Shown here piece by piece: positions 30,274-44,600 of a stretch of DNA of 64,000 bases (the first letter of the stretch is position 1; the number at the start of each line of letters is the position of its first letter). The DNA is from Xylocopa sonorina (lineage: Eukaryota; Arthropoda; Insecta; Hymenoptera; Apidae): contig NC_135205.1 in the NCBI RefSeq assembly GCF_050948175.1, forward strand, positions 6,361,795 to 6,425,794. The letters run 5' to 3'. The notes under the pieces were generated by a model that had not been told where the DNA came from, searched no databases, and worked only from the letters and a program-made list of their open reading frames with translations. Position numbers and translations under genes: made by a program.

Positions 30274-30769
30274 AACCCGACGGTGTGCATTTAATCAGGG
30301 GATCGTTTCATTAATCGACCGGTACGAGTCTGCATTAAACCGCGTTCAGTTACCCGTTCGATTCGTTTTTACGGTCGCGTTAAACGTCGAAAAACTGTTG
30401 ATCCATTTATTACGTCGCGCGAAACAAACGAGGCGTCTGGCTGAAGTTATGTTTGTAACGGCAATTTTCGCCCCGTCAACCGTCGCGCACGAAACTTTTT
30501 AGACGAGTTCGTCAACGCTCGTAATACGTTTAACGAAATTTCACGATCTTTTCGCTCCATCCTCCGTCCCGTCGTTTTCATTTCTCCAACCCCCCGAACG
30601 AAGACGACCTCCGCGTCGCTTCGTCGTGTATACAGCGCGAACTTCTCTGACCGACAACGAACGTGCCACGGAGACGATATGTAATTCAGAGATGAGATTT
30701 TCGCGCGAGTTCGTCTCATATTTTTTTTCTTTTTTTTTCTCCTAGTTCATACTTCCATGGATTTCTCTG

Positions 30770-30804
30770 GGGATCGGAATTAGCGTATTTCCGATTCCGA
30801 TCCC
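30770..30804. other. Perfect 11-bp inverted repeat
   Basis: GGGATCGGAAT (30770-30780) and ATTCCGATCCC (30794-30804) flank a 13-base loop. No open frame or known element was recognised. It could be a transcription-factor dimer site or a small structured RNA within the intron. Confidence 0.4.
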
Positions 30805-31289
30805 GATATTACGCGATTTTTACGGCACACGTTGTAATTACCTAATTTCGTGGATACGGAAGAGATCGATGGCCACGTGAAATTAAAGCTACCGTGTGCC
30901 GTGGAAATGAAAATTCGCGAGGAATGCGAATACGTTCCTCTGCGCGATAGAAATTCCCGAAAAACGCACGGAGCTTGAGAATGTTCGAAAATATTACAGT
31001 TTCGAAGGGGACAGTTTATCTACGGAATTGATTGTTGAGAAGAAACAGAGAAAAATGTACTTTAGTTTGATTTTACGCGATAACGCTGAGCAGTTGGCCG
31101 TTTCAGAAGGAAAGTCGTTTTTCTTGTCGTCGTCGTTGGCTAAATGCAGCAGGTTGATGTTCCCACCAGTGTTTCTGTGCTCCAACAGCAGAATTAAAAA
31201 TGACGTTAGCCGTGCGTACACGCTTTCCTTTCACCGTGTTCGAAAAATGGCGACCGGTCTTCAGCTTCGTCGACTCGTTCGAGGAAACA

Positions 31290-31419
31290 TTAACTTATTA
31301 AGCGTTAACGCAACGTTCCGTTCGCAACTTGCGTGGTACGGTTAATATATTAAATTGCCTCGAGGTGAAATTGAAAACGAAATGTTGCGTTAACGCAACG
31401 TTCGTTCTTAATGAGTTAA
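31290..31419. mobile_element. 130-bp inverted-repeat (MITE-like) element
   Basis: The ends TTAACTTATTAAG (31290-31302) and CTTAATGAGTTAA (31407-31419) are inverted repeats with one mismatch. Just inside, GCGTTAACGCAACGTTC occurs twice as a direct repeat (31302-31318 and 31387-31403). The right copy lies in a perfect 16-bp palindrome, GTTGCGTTAACGCAAC (31384-31399). The arrangement suggests a short non-autonomous element; no transposase or clear target duplication is visible. Confidence 0.45.
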
Positions 31420-34400
31420 AAAAGAAAAAAAGGTCGCGTTGTAGTTGTTTGTTACGCGTAGCGAAAGCATGCAGTACCTACACGTGCCCGTCCGGCTAAT
31501 TTCTGAGCTAAAAGAATATTAATTACAAAGGGCATTTCATCTCGTAACGCGTTTCGAACGTTGCATTTTCTTCGTAAAACGTGGCACCGACGGAGATCTC
31601 CTTTTTTAACGATGTTGCTGGTGTTTCTGTTGCTGGAAAATGGCCATCGCGCGTCTCAACGCGTGTAAAACGATGCCAAGTGTGTTTGCTTCAAATTTTT
31701 TATTTAGTCGGGAAAAGCTTTATTCCCCTACGCACAGTGGCTGCTGGTATATCTGTTACGTGTGCGCGTAAAGAGGCACGACTGCGTTTGAAAATTCATT
31801 TCGACCCAGGCTTTTTCTGTTTGAGAAGCGTACGTGGGTAACGTAATCGGAACAGTTTTATTCCTTGTTTTGTCGAAGCGGTTAAATTACTGGGAAATTG
31901 TTGAAAACTGCAGTAATTAATTTGTTTCGCCTTTGGTGAGTTTCAAGTATTTTTTTGGCTTCCACGAATATGTTCGGGAAACTTATTATTCCTCTTAGAA
32001 ATCGTAACTTATGGATATCAGAGTTTGATTTTCCCAATTACGCTCTTCGAGGCAAACAGAAAGCCAGCTATCGTTGGAAATTTCAAATTGTACCGTAGAA
32101 CTTCGCGAACTTCATTCTGTACTGTAAAAGTTTAAGCACAGACCGCAATAAAACATAAGAAGAAAAACGTAAGAAACTTGCCGGTATATATTAGTTACTT
32201 CATTCTCTGCTTCTCATCTAAAAGTCTTGTTCTTCGATATGAAACCGGAAATGACCATTCGCGACGAAGTCTTTGAAGTCTGCCAAGGTCGATGTATACG
32301 CAGGTAGATCGATGATCGACAAACATTTCGAAAATGCATCCTTCACCCACCACTTCTTATCTTAATCGCATTTCAAGGCGACGTTATATCCTTCGAAAGT
32401 GGATGGGAAGTCTTTTTTCTCATTACCCGTAACGTTCGCTATTTTTGAAGGGCACGAGATTCTTGGCCGTCACCGAGAATTTGTGGCTCATAGATCGAGC
32501 GTCGCGACGACCCGCCGGTGATTTATGGATGGCAGCGTGTATCTTGAAAAATTTGTTGCTCGAGACGCGATGAATTTCGCGCCGCGCGCCCTTATTTCCG
32601 TTGCGGCCCCGTCGAAACTTCGACTCGCCGTTTGGCTCTTTGGCGAATTGGAATTTGGACGGGTCAGACGCGCGCCTTGTCGATAAATTGAAAAATCCAG
32701 AACAGGTTCGTTCCGTTTTCGTTTTTGTTTCATTGTCGCTTTGATCGTTACGTTGTTACTTCGACGTCTGCACGCTGTCGGAGATCGAAGCAGGTATTTC
32801 CTGAATCGAAATAATCAGTTTCCAGACGCGCGATCTGTGATTGAAATAAAAGTTGGTAATTCGTTTCTGATCGCGGAATGAAAGTATCGAATATTTTTAA
32901 GAGACGCTGAATCGTGGCATAAAAATTTTATAGACAAAGAGATACGCGACTCGATGATCGTATCTCGAGAGAGGCGGTGGATAAATTACGATCAGAATAT
33001 GCTCGGGAAACGGTCGATCGCGGAAATTTCGGGCATCAAGAGTCGATCGGTCATAAAAATTTTGGTGTCGCGGTAGCGTAAGAAAAATTACGATCGCCGG
33101 GTGTTATGCGACTTGTACGAGAAATCCTTGCCGCGATTTGCCATCGGAAGATTCCTGCCCCTTCAACTTTTGACCGTACTCCTCTTGATTCTTCCAGATT
33201 GAACTTTCCCTTTGAATTTCTTCCCATCTTTTCTTTCCATTCTCTCCATTGTCTTTTACTTCTTTCGAAGTTGTAACAGCATTGCTCCCGTTTCTGGGTC
33301 TTTGCTTTCTCATAAATTTCCAGAGCACCGGTTCAACTATAATACACGGAGAATCATTGAAAATAACTTAGAGGCGTGAAACTTTTACCCTCAAAAAAGA
33401 AAAAAAAAAAGAAGGAACCAGTTATTGAATTTATTAATCGTTATCAGCTTTATGCAAGGCTGTAGAGGGTGCGTAATTGAGGTAGAAAATTGGTTTCCAT
33501 TGTTTAATTATACCGTGAATTCTCGTACGTAAGATTCGAACGGAGGGCGACGATAATTTAGTAAGTGAAATATTCAATTGAACGGAGCGTGCCGGGGGCA
33601 TAGAGTCTGGTTAAATAAAAACGAGGCAGCATCCGCTTTCGCATGAAACCGCGAATTTAATATCACGCCGGAGCGTGGATATTTATTTCGAAAAGTGCAA
33701 GGAGGAAACCCTATAAAATATTAAAGGGACTCCGAAAGGAAATAAAAGTGCAACGGGACCGGAGGCGCAAACTTCAACGGAGGATACAATGAAATTTTAA
33801 TATTTCTACCGAATTTTCGCCGGTACGAATTTACGAGGCTCGTTCCGATCCCAACCGAATGAAATCGTGTCATTTTTTTCTCCCCCTCCCCGTAGCTGAA
33901 TTATTTTCAATGCGATGCAACCGGTAATTAACTCTGGAATATTAACGTGCACGACGTTACGCGCGCGTTGCAAAAAGCAAGCAATTTTAGGGGAAATTCA
34001 TTTCCCTCAAACCATTATCAATGGTAATATTTTTTACTAATTAATTACGTACCGTCTATACACGATGCGTTCATAGTTCAACTAAGAATAGTCGACGGTC
34101 CTCTCTTGCCTGTGTATCAAATTCGTAAGACAATTATTTCATTAGCATCAACTTTCGTCGTCCCCAAGGTAACGATTAGTCATCAAAATATCGCATCTCG
34201 ACTACTTAAAGTCTACCCCTACTGCCACGAGACGGCAAATTATTCAAACCACGTGAAAAAGAGGGGTTAAGGATTACCAGGAAGAAACGGACCAACCCCC
34301 CTTGACATAGTACATTAAACATTCGCGAGTTCTCCATTAGAACCGGTCGATTCCCATCGTAAAACGATACCCGGAGTGCAAACACTCGGTTCATCTGACA

Positions 34401-37400
34401 AATTGATGCTCGTCTTCCGTTCCTCAAAAACCAACGTCCGTTCACGACCAAACAAACCCGAGCGAGAAGTAAAAGGGAGAAAAAAAGGAGTCCATCCCTT
34501 ATAGTTCCACCCCCGACATTTCCCTCGTACCGTGGAACGTGACGCTAACAGGGTTCTCGCGATATCGGATAGCTGTCCATAGCCTCACGGTTGCGGGGCC
34601 AGTGATCGATACTCTCGGAATCTCGCGACGCTTGTTCTGGCAGCAAGTCGCGGACGAAAGAGCATAATGCAACGGGCTCGGATTATGTAGACGACGCCAC
34701 CCCCTGGCACGCACACGTACGATCCTCCCTCCCGCGCCTACGCGTCCCGTTCCCGGTTGGTTCCCTTTTTCTTTCGGGAATGCCCGGCGTGTGCAGCTAA
34801 ACAGTTGGCGCGACGACGCTTTGGCTTTGTGTACCTCCCGTGTGTCTGTTTCCCACCCTCCGTTTCCCCTCTATCCATCTTTCTGCAAAATTTCTCCGCT
34901 TCGCCCCGTTCGTCCTCTCTTTTGCCCCCGCCAGTCGCTGCACTCCACTCTTCCCGGGTAGACGAGGGGTGATTTTCTTTTTAGACCGTCGGTTAAGGGG
35001 GTGGTTCTGGTCTAGACGGCCGGGGAGGGATGTTTTCCTCTAATTCGTTTTTCCATTCGCGGCTGAAAGAGATATCGGTTTATTAATTTACATTTTTATT
35101 CTGCTAGCATCCAATTCTATCCTCGATCGTCTATAAAATTTCCATTTCTACGATCTCTCGGAGTTTAGCTGAACGTCTCTCCTCGAAACGACAGTTGGCA
35201 GTCGGCGAGTGGATCACGAGCGGACGGAGGGTGCGGATTCTCCAGTTAGAAGCCCCTCTCGGTACCTCGCTGGTGATCCCGTCGATTTTTGAAACGTATG
35301 GAGTATAAGCTAGTCGATTCGAGTGTGTGGTCGCCGTGTTGCGTACGCATATTCATGGTGGTAGGCGTACCGGGAGCCACCGTCATCCGATGGGTGGCGA
35401 ATTTTTGGTTTTTTCGGTCAACTTGCGATCGCGGATGGAAATTTTTGGATCCTGAAAACTCGGGGGGGAGATGGAGCGTTGTTGCGTGTTATCGATGACG
35501 TGGCCCGCTGACTCCATTCTAGGTAGTTTTTAACGAAGAAATATACGCTTAGGGAGATGAAAATTTGCTGTTCGCTGCCGGGTTGGTTTTGTGTGGAAAT
35601 TTCGGCTTTTTGTTTTCCTTTCGTGCCCCCCACCTTCTCTTTGTACTTTTATTCTTCCTCGTTTTTTTCGTTCCGGTTGTTTGCCTTTGTATGTAGCTCT
35701 TCGTTGCGCTGAATTTCGCGGAATTCTTCATCGGAATCTCGACATTTTCAACCCCACGGGTTCCGTTCGTTTTGTTTTGCGTTTAATGACCACGTGGACG
35801 AATGAGTTTTCTCGTTTGATCACGGTGGATGCCTCCGTGCGTACATTAATATATCACTTCTTCTTTGCTGGGAAGTTGCAGTACTTAGCTACGATTACTC
35901 GATGGGAATTCATCTTGATCTGAACAGGAAGCGGAATGTAATTACTTTTTCAGCTAATCTGCTCCACTGGCGTTTATTATTTTTTCATCTCTCCGTTGCT
36001 GTATCCACGATTCTTGGCTCGAACAACGGTAATAATGGAATAATTGAATTTGATTTTAGCTTCGAATACGGTGGACCGATTTCGCGTGTTATTTTATGCT
36101 CAAATTGCACGCGATTTCGTTGCAGTAACGATAACGTAACTCGAAACGAGTCCAGTTTTACATTTGATCGGCGTATCGCTCGTCAATATGCAACATAGGA
36201 CCTTTAATCAGCGGACGGGCAAATGCATTTAATTCAAGAGAAATTATCCAACCGTCATTTACATTTTGCGTATACGCTATTAAAATATGTTGAAATCGGT
36301 TAAAATTGCGTGAAAAATTCAAATAAAACGACGGACAGCGAACAATTAACATCCGCGTCCGCTACGCTTTTACGTTCAACCTGTGTTATTCGATTTATAT
36401 TATTCGCTCGGTGGTGGAAACAAAACATCGCGTAACGTTCTAATTATCACGCAACGATCGCACCCTCGTATTCACGCGTAGCCACCCCGCGTGTATGATC
36501 CATGTCTCCAAGTTGCAACGCTTAACTCGAAAATGAGGAATACGAGCTCTCGATTCTCTTTCAATTTTCACTTCCTTCGTCAATCTTGAACGTCGATCGC
36601 GCTTGGGATCCTCGATGGATTCGTTCCTCGCATTTCTCCCTCGCTTCTTCGCCTCATTCCTCGTTGAAACGGTCCCTCAACTGTCGCTGATTATTTCGCA
36701 AGAAATTACGGCAGTTGTGTTTTCAATTAACCAGAAGAAAGAAAGCCCCAGAGAGGGAGAGGAGTGTACGTCGTAGTCGTTTGGTCGTAATTCGATGCTC
36801 TTACGAGCAGGCGGCAATTACCAGTCCGCAGTTGAAAAACCGCATTCACCGTCACGAGATAAGTGAGTCTGCGGTGTAACGGCAGCTCGCTCGTTTACCT
36901 CGTTTCATTTTTATTCCGCTGCGATCCCGGCAACCTGCCGGCGTTATCATCGCCGATTCGAGTATCCTCGGTAATTCTTAATGTCGTTCGAAGAGATCGG
37001 CGACCAGATACCAACCATTACGTCGTGCTCGCGATTGGAGCTGGCTTCGGTATTTCATTCGAATTACGGAGTACGCGGTCCCGTGTTAATCGTTTTTCAC
37101 GATCGTTCTTAGAAACAATAGCACCGGGAAATTATATACGAACGAGGACCACGAGGCGATTGCGTTTCGAATTAGCTGGTAACTATCCAACCTCCAAAGT
37201 CGTTCCCGATTCCGTTTGGTCTCCTTCTGCGTAACGCGATCGAATTAATAGCGAGGGGAGAAAAAAACGTTTCCATACTTTCTCTTTTACGCGCGAGCTT
37301 ATGCGGGCCAGCAATTTTACCATTTCTTGTTTGGTAATGCCGTGTGAAAGTCACCGCGAAAAGTACCAAGTCACGGTACCAGTGGTCGTCGATATTTTTG

Positions 37401-38175
37401 AGCGAACTGGAACGCAACGATTTCAGAAGTGCAACGTACGATGAAAAACAGGGGCATCATTTCATGGATCCTCCTTCCATTAGCATAAAGACACGTTCTT
37501 TTTACCTGGAGTCGTTGCATTGTTGTCGGTACGGTGGTTTTGGCCTGGAGAACGTAACTTGTTACGTGCCGCGGAATGGGAGTTGATCAAAATGGAGGCG
37601 CGCGGCGCGACACAAGTTACGTTTTTGCGGAATTGCGAAACATTTCCGTGGAAGTTGACGGGATCGCGTACGGCGCAACGGCGCGCTCGAGATCGAGTAT
37701 CTCTTCATCGGATGACTATCGTTTATGGTCAACAGCGACTCCTCGCTGTTCAACATTCCGCGCGAGAGCACTGCTCTGCGTGCACCGTCGAACTGTTCCA
37801 ATAGGGAGAGAAAAAAAAATTGTTCGAAATGCGCGATGCTGGTAATCACGTTCGTTTTTTAAATGAAACCTCTTTAGAGAAATGTGAGCAGAGTATTGTT
37901 CGAGCATTGTTTAAATGATGAATCGTTGATTTTGCTTTCATATCTGTCGAGGTACTTTGTCTTCGTAATTTTTTTTAACATGATTGTCCTTTCATCCTCT
38001 CTCCAGAGCTTTGACTTTATAAATAATTTAAAGAGATATTCTATAAATTCATCCGCTATTCTGTACAACAGTTTAGAGAAAATACAATTTTCGTTAAATG
38101 ATTAAGCTTTTTATATGACAATATTCTCTTACAAAAGAAACTTGTTCGAAGCTACTGCTATTATAGTCGACTCCT

Positions 38176-38214
38176 GTTTGCTATTAAACAAACGAATAGG
38201 AATTAATAGCAAAC
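38176..38214. other. Perfect 12-bp inverted repeat
   Basis: GTTTGCTATTAA (38176-38187) and TTAATAGCAAAC (38203-38214) flank a 15-base loop in AT-richer intron sequence. The ATTAA ends could also act as paired homeodomain-type sites. Confidence 0.4.
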
Positions 38215-41000
38215 CCTGCGAATGGTAAATGTACTTGTCATTAGAAGAAAGAGACGCCGGAAACGTTATAATCGGTACAATTATCTAGAAAAAGATACAC
38301 AGAAATGGGAAGAAAATTGTGAGAACAGCCTGCAACGCGCAGGGCTGCGTAAATAGTCACAGCGGAGAGTGCGAGAGGGTTAAAAAATTGACGCGGAGTC
38401 TATGAGAATCCGTGCAAACTCGAGGCACCAGAATCTCCATTTTTATAACATCGCGAACGAAGAAAAAACCGGGTGTATTGTGCCCGGGTGATTGTACGCG
38501 TATACATCGCGATCAATGCACGGCCGCATAATGTCGTGTCTAATTATACGCCGAGGATTTCAGCGCCACGATTATTAGTAGCCAATGAATTGCCGGAAAC
38601 GGGCAATGTTCGTATGCATGCGAATAATAATAGCGCTGCGTCGCTCCCATTGAATGAAGAGTAAAAACGACGAAAGAAAGAGAGGACCGCGAGGGTAACA
38701 ACAACGCGGGTATAGGCTATCGTACGCAATAATTAATCGCCACATTTTAAATCGCGACCCACGCGTATCCGTGGGTGAGAAAGGCTGTGCTTTATCAACC
38801 TCCCGCTGAAAAATACCTTCCTCGCGATCGTTTAACGTGTTAGCTCGGAGAAGCTTTTGTTATTCGAAGCAAACGAAACAAGTTCGTTTACAGTTCACAA
38901 ATAGTTTGTTCTATCTACGTGTTATCTTCTGGTACAACATCAAGATTGTTTTGTTCCCGAGTTAACTTTTATTTATCCACGAGTAGAGCGGTCAGAAATC
39001 GTTGTTTGCTCTTCAGCGTTGCGGAGCACCGATTTACCCCATAAGATGATGCGTTACACGCTGTCGTGGGATCGCCTGGCTAAAATGAAATGAATCTCAT
39101 CGTCCTCATGTGTCGCAGTCCGCCATTCCATCTTCTCGTTACCCTCTCGTGCTGATTTGTATCGAGCGACCTTTCGTCGAGGTTCTTTATCAACCTCTTT
39201 AGGTTTTCCATCGAAGCAATCGTGGTCTTCCAACCTCCTCGAGTATCTGATCCATGTACACGCTATCGAATTCGAAGTGACGCGCGATTTAACCGAGTCC
39301 ATCGACCGTTTCTAGACGCAAGGTCCTCCGAAAGAAGAATGGAAATAGATGGTAAAGGGACAAGGAGCGGGCGAGATAGTCGACCGTGGGAGACAGCTGG
39401 GGGTGGATTCGATTAAAAGCGTGGTCGCAGGGTGAACGTTCTGGAAATTAACTAGCCGGATGACGGTGATGGTTGTCGACTCTGGAGCGTACGGAATTAA
39501 CTCGTATTTTCCAAGGGAACCGCAAAAATCTGATCTATTTCCCTTTTTCCTTCTGTAATCCACCGTCCCTAATCCGTCAGACCTAAATAGAGCTGATGAA
39601 GTCGGTAATATCGTCAGGTTCGATCTGAACCGGCCATTACTCGGTTCGCTGCAACTCGGAAAGGGATCCGCGTGGACATTTCCGCTAATTAGTAGTCGTA
39701 CAAGTGGAAAGGCAGACGAGTGGAATCTGTTGTCGTAAATAGCAATTTTATCCCGGATCACGTTGAGTGTCCGCTGCTCTTCCTAAGTCTCTTGACACGC
39801 TCTCTTTCCTTTTCTTGTCTCTTTCTTTTTCCAGCGAAGTCGTTATTATTTCCTGCAGTTAAAGCCTCTCTCTGGGTCAACGTATCGCTGGGTAATTGGT
39901 TCGAAGCGTCGATGCAGTGGAGTCCTTTAGTTAAAGCGTCCCACGCTGTCAGTCTATCGCCGGGAACACCGGTGAAATTGGCGACAAATTGTTCCTACTA
40001 ATTTTTCCGCTGCTCCAAGTGCCAATCGATTTGGCACGCGGCGCGTTCTGCAAACATACCATGCGCAAAGAGTTAATTCACTTCGATTGGCGAATTTCGG
40101 CTTCAGCGAGGTCCATCGCCCGGCTGGAACGCCAACGGTCCCCAGCGCGATTGCATTCCCGTTCGAATCGTTTTTCTTCGTCGACCAACACTTTCGTCTG
40201 AAGCGAGACACCATCGTCTTTCGTTCGGAAACTTGTCCATCTCGGCGCCTCGATGGTTGCCCGGTAACTGGGTTAGCTCGCTGATAGATTCCTTCTTTGT
40301 AAGCTGGACCCTTTAGAATAGAGATCATTCGCAGACCGCGTTTCAGGATGGTGTGAGTTCGGTATGCCGAGACTGGGAGGTCTCGCTGCCTTGGGAATTA
40401 GTTTATTGATAGGTGGCCGACGATTGAACGGTGATTGCTTGGATTCTTGGTTCTGCATCGTGTTTGCATGCACCGGGAACAAGATTTCGACGGTCTCGTA
40501 GTAGCTGCAGGCTGATGGGAAACGATCGTTTGGAAAGGGAGGTTCGAACGATTGGTTAGGGAACGGATACGCGAAATGAAAACACAGAAACAGCACGAAA
40601 AAGTGTGTACCGTCCTGGAGAAGAAGAGGACGTTCGAAACAAGGTTGGGAGTCCCAATCCACGCGGTACTCCGCGATACTCGACAGCTCTATTCATTCTT
40701 TTCAAACAACCGCGAAGAAAAGAGAGAAAAGAGGAGAATAGAGCTGGACGTTCATCCATTTAAGGCAGTGTTAACCCTTAACGATCGTTCTCGGAAGATT
40801 TTTTCAAGCAGGACAGTTCTTACGGGAGAGAATAAGGAACAAAGAAAAAAAGGGAAGGAAAAATAGAAAATCGGAGAAGAAAAGAACGGAAGGGAGAAAA
40901 AGGGAATCTTTAATTGTTCAAAGTCGCTCGAGTCGCGTGGTACAGACAACGCAGCCTTCGTATATACGAAATTCGGTGGTTCAACCGGTGATTTGAGCTG

Positions 41001-41578
41001 GCACGAACAACCGGGTAACGTTGCTCACCGTGGAAGAAGTTTCACCGTGGTTGGCGGACAAAGTCGTAGCGCAGGAAAAATGGAAAAAGCGGAACATCTT
41101 CCGCGACACTCGCGAGGGATCATGCATACTTCCAGGAACGTTCCTTGTCATTCGCCGCCCGTGGATGCTTCCCCGTTGTTCGACCCGGTTTGGCTAGATG
41201 TTTCGCGACGGAGTCTTGGTCCATTCGAGTCGTATTTCCCTGGATGCTTCCGTTTCGATGATCTCGCATCGTGACACGATGCTCGGCTAAAGTTGTTCTT
41301 CTAAATTTCATCTGCGCGCGTAAACCAGCTTTACTGAGAAGAAAAGAGAAGAGCGTCGTTAGATCTGAACAAAGCCTGGAGAAGTTGACGAAACCCGTCC
41401 GATATCGTTGGAGAATTACACTAAACGATCCACGAAGAAGCGATGCCAGCGATTACGTCGAACAGGGTAGCCCGTACCGACTTAACGTTTCGCGGTGGAA
41501 CGCGGAAAATTATTTCCGCCCTCCCTCTTGTTGGGGGTGAATTTACGTAATTTCAACGATGGCGAAGAACGTATAAAG

Positions 41579-41631
<53 letters not shown>

Positions 41632-44600
41632 TGTATGAGGTGAGAAGGTGGAAGAAACGGGCTGGGGGGACGGACGACGGAGGGTTGGATAGAGCAGTTA
41701 GAGATAACTTGGATAGTACGTGCGGTATTGTCAAGGCGAGGGAGTTGCGGGAGCCGAAAGTGTCTCTCTTTAGTAAGAAGTTCGTCGGAGATGGTGTGAG
41801 ATGATCTGAGAGCCGTGCGCGGGGAATACGAAGCTTGATAGCGTACTTAATCTGCGCGAACTTACCGTGGCGGTTGCCGTACACCGGGCAAATTCGGTAT
41901 GAATATGTAAAGGGGTGTGGGTAGGGGAGCGTGTATAACCGAGGCTCGGAATCAGTCGGCGGGCTGCGCGAGAACATCCTCGAGCGTCTGTCGGCTTGAC
42001 GTTTCCGGTTGGAAAACGTCAGGGTAACCGGGCGGAAGGGTTCAGGGACGGCGTACGGGGCTAGGGGGATGCTAGTAGACTCTCGATGCTCCTTCGCTGC
42101 GCGGAGAGGAAATCGAGAGCAAACAGGTTTTTGATGCTTCGCGGGCTGCAGTCGGGATGCACGGTCAGTCCCAGGGACAGAGTTCGTTACGAAGTTCGGT
42201 AAACAGGGGGGAAAAAAGCGTTCCGAAGAGCGGAATTGGAACGTCTGTTTGCACGAATGCCGAGTGGCTGGTTTTGCCTCGACGACGAAGGCCCGCGGGG
42301 GTGGCTGCCGCAGCTTTGTGTTTCGGCTCGGGTCACGGGAGCCGATGCAACGATTGCCTTTAAAATGGGACATTGTTTCGTTAGACCGATATTCGACCGG
42401 CCGCCCGTGGTTCGATCCCGTCCTTCGATTCGTTCCCACGACACGTTTATTAGCTTCGAAGCGAGACGAATGATTTACCGTTCGAAACGTTCATCGCGCA
42501 GCTTCTCCTTGGAGAATCTTCTCGATTCGCTTGTCGAGAGCGGAACTGCAGAAACGCCGGGAGGAAACTGCGCAAGAAGCTACAAGTGCGCGTTTATCCA
42601 CACCGATTATTCATAGATTCACCGTCGGTTTTTCTGTTCCATCGCGGCGTCGCGTAGTCTGCCCCCGGTCTGTCCGACCGGGCTCTTTTTGCGGCAATCG
42701 ATGGAGCCGGTCCCTTCCCAATAATTTCACCTTGCGCGGGCAGAAATTCCGTGAAAATTGGAGCCAGCTCGTTCTTGCGGGTAGCCCCCGGCCAGTCTGT
42801 TTCTTGCCCGCGAATCCATCAATTTGCTTAACATATTAAACGTCATGAGTTTGCAAGTACGCAACGCCGAGCGAGCGTCTGCTCGGCCAATATCGCCTTT
42901 CTGTTGCGGAAGCGCGACACGTGTATTCATTATCATTTTCGTCCGGGCCGCAAACACGGTGATACATCGCCGCCTGGGATGTGCAGTGCATTAGACACAG
43001 AGTCGGCCCCGTCGCGAAACCCGACGGACGATCGTTAACGACATTTTCCCTCTATGCACCGAAGAAAGGGCCATTAAGCGGAGTTTTCGCGTCGGCGACG
43101 TTCCAGGCCATGGAAAATACCGTTTCACCGAGGGGAATGTTTGAAATCTCGCATCAGAATTCGTGGTCGTAGCTGCGTGCGGTCTTCTTCTCGAATCGGA
43201 AAGTTCGCTATATGTGTAACAGTTGGTATTGAAATTGCGCCGAAGCTCCGGTAATCGTGCCGCAAATGCGTGAAATCTTTACTATCTACTCGATCGAACA
43301 GTTTATCCATCATTCGCGGCGATCGAAATGTTCTCCAACGGCAGTTTTTACGCGACTCGAATAGCGGGGAAACGATCGAACGGCGAAAGAGGATTCCCCG
43401 GTTCGATACGCGGCTTCGCGGAGATTCGCGGTACGTTAGTATAAAAATATACGTCTCATAAGCGAGCTTTATACGAACACGCGCAGGAAGGAAGAAGCCG
43501 AAGGCTGATTTCGTTTCTGTCAACGTCAGAGAGGCAATATGCGTTCCAAGCACTTGTACCGTACTGGAAAGCTTGCTCGCCACGCTTCATAAATTTCGGA
43601 TCGGCTGGCGTGCGCGCTTCCGTTTTATTTTATCACCGACGCGTAGAGGAATCATTTGCCGTAATTGAAGCCGGCGAGCTCGTAGAAGAGAATCGGTTGC
43701 GACAAGCGCGAGATTAACACTCGCGAACGGAAGTTAACCATCGTGCGTTCGACGAGTCTTATCGTCTCCCAACGCCCTTTCTGCATTTTTAACAGTTAAC
43801 CCTGTAACGGCGATCCGATGAAAATTTCGAGCGTTTTAATTAACGTTGGGAAGAGAATGGAAGAGGCGACGCGAGCGGAAGATTTATATTTTCGGGTACC
43901 GTTCAGAGGTGGAAACGAAAGCTCACCGCGTGTAATAGGGCGCGTGTTCGAGCAGCGGGGAATTTTCGAAGGTAAACAGCCACGATCGGAATAGTTATGT
44001 AAATTGCGTTTAAATCACCGCCCGGTCAGGCTATTACCTTTTCTGACAGTTGTTAATAAATATTGACGCAATTTACGAAGAGGTAACGGACAGATCGTTA
44101 TCGTTGCCGCACATTAAGCCGCCGCGTTTATGCATCGTCGATTGAATCGGAATTAAAGCGAGCGCCGATTTCGACGTGTCCCTCGTCCCGCTCATCACGG
44201 TCCCTGGACATGTGCCGTGGCAAAAAAATATCGGACACGCGAAAATGGCCGACGTCGCCCCTCGTCGCGCTCGTATGGAAATCACGCAGCTTATTTCCCG
44301 CTTACTCGAACACGCATTTTCCCTCTTTTTCATTTTCCTTATCTGTTGATGAGGTACAGGGGAAAAAGCCTGAAATGTTTAATGGAAACAAAGCTGGCTT
44401 TATTTCGCGGATCCTGCGGATGAAAACGGCTGGCTGAAAGCGAACCACATTTTTCGGGATTATATCGTTATTTGTTGGAGCCGCGGATCTTTTGAACGCG
44501 CGATTCTTTTTCCGCCATTGCTCAGCCCAAATTGCTCGAATGTGGTGTAACGCTCTCGTAAAAAATATGTTTATACGCGGGAACTACGCCGTTCGATTCC

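Larger units (their letters stand above)
28960..41000 (+). other. Long intron, part 1: no exon seen
   Basis: If 28878-28959 is a real first coding exon, this is intron. Frames of 60-150 codons occur on both strands but show no conserved motif, no paired splice sites and no coding bias; the CpG-rich composition explains them. Small inverted repeats are listed separately. Blocks near 34.7-35.0 kb and 35.6 kb are pyrimidine-rich. Confidence 0.55.

Noticed and set aside
39720..40001. 93-codon plus-strand frame with Trp and Cys residues, considered as an Ig-like exon
   Set aside because: No Ig cysteine/tryptophan spacing and no matched phase 1 donor after it.
42409..42419. GGTTCGATCCC, a tRNA B-box-like word
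   Set aside because: The flanking bases do not form a T-arm, and no A box or acceptor stem is present at the right distance.
41543..42439. 298-codon minus-strand open frame
   Set aside because: It ends in a Ser/Leu run from the GA/CT microsatellite, the rest is Arg/Ser/Pro-rich as expected from CpG-rich DNA, and it has no domain or splice partners.
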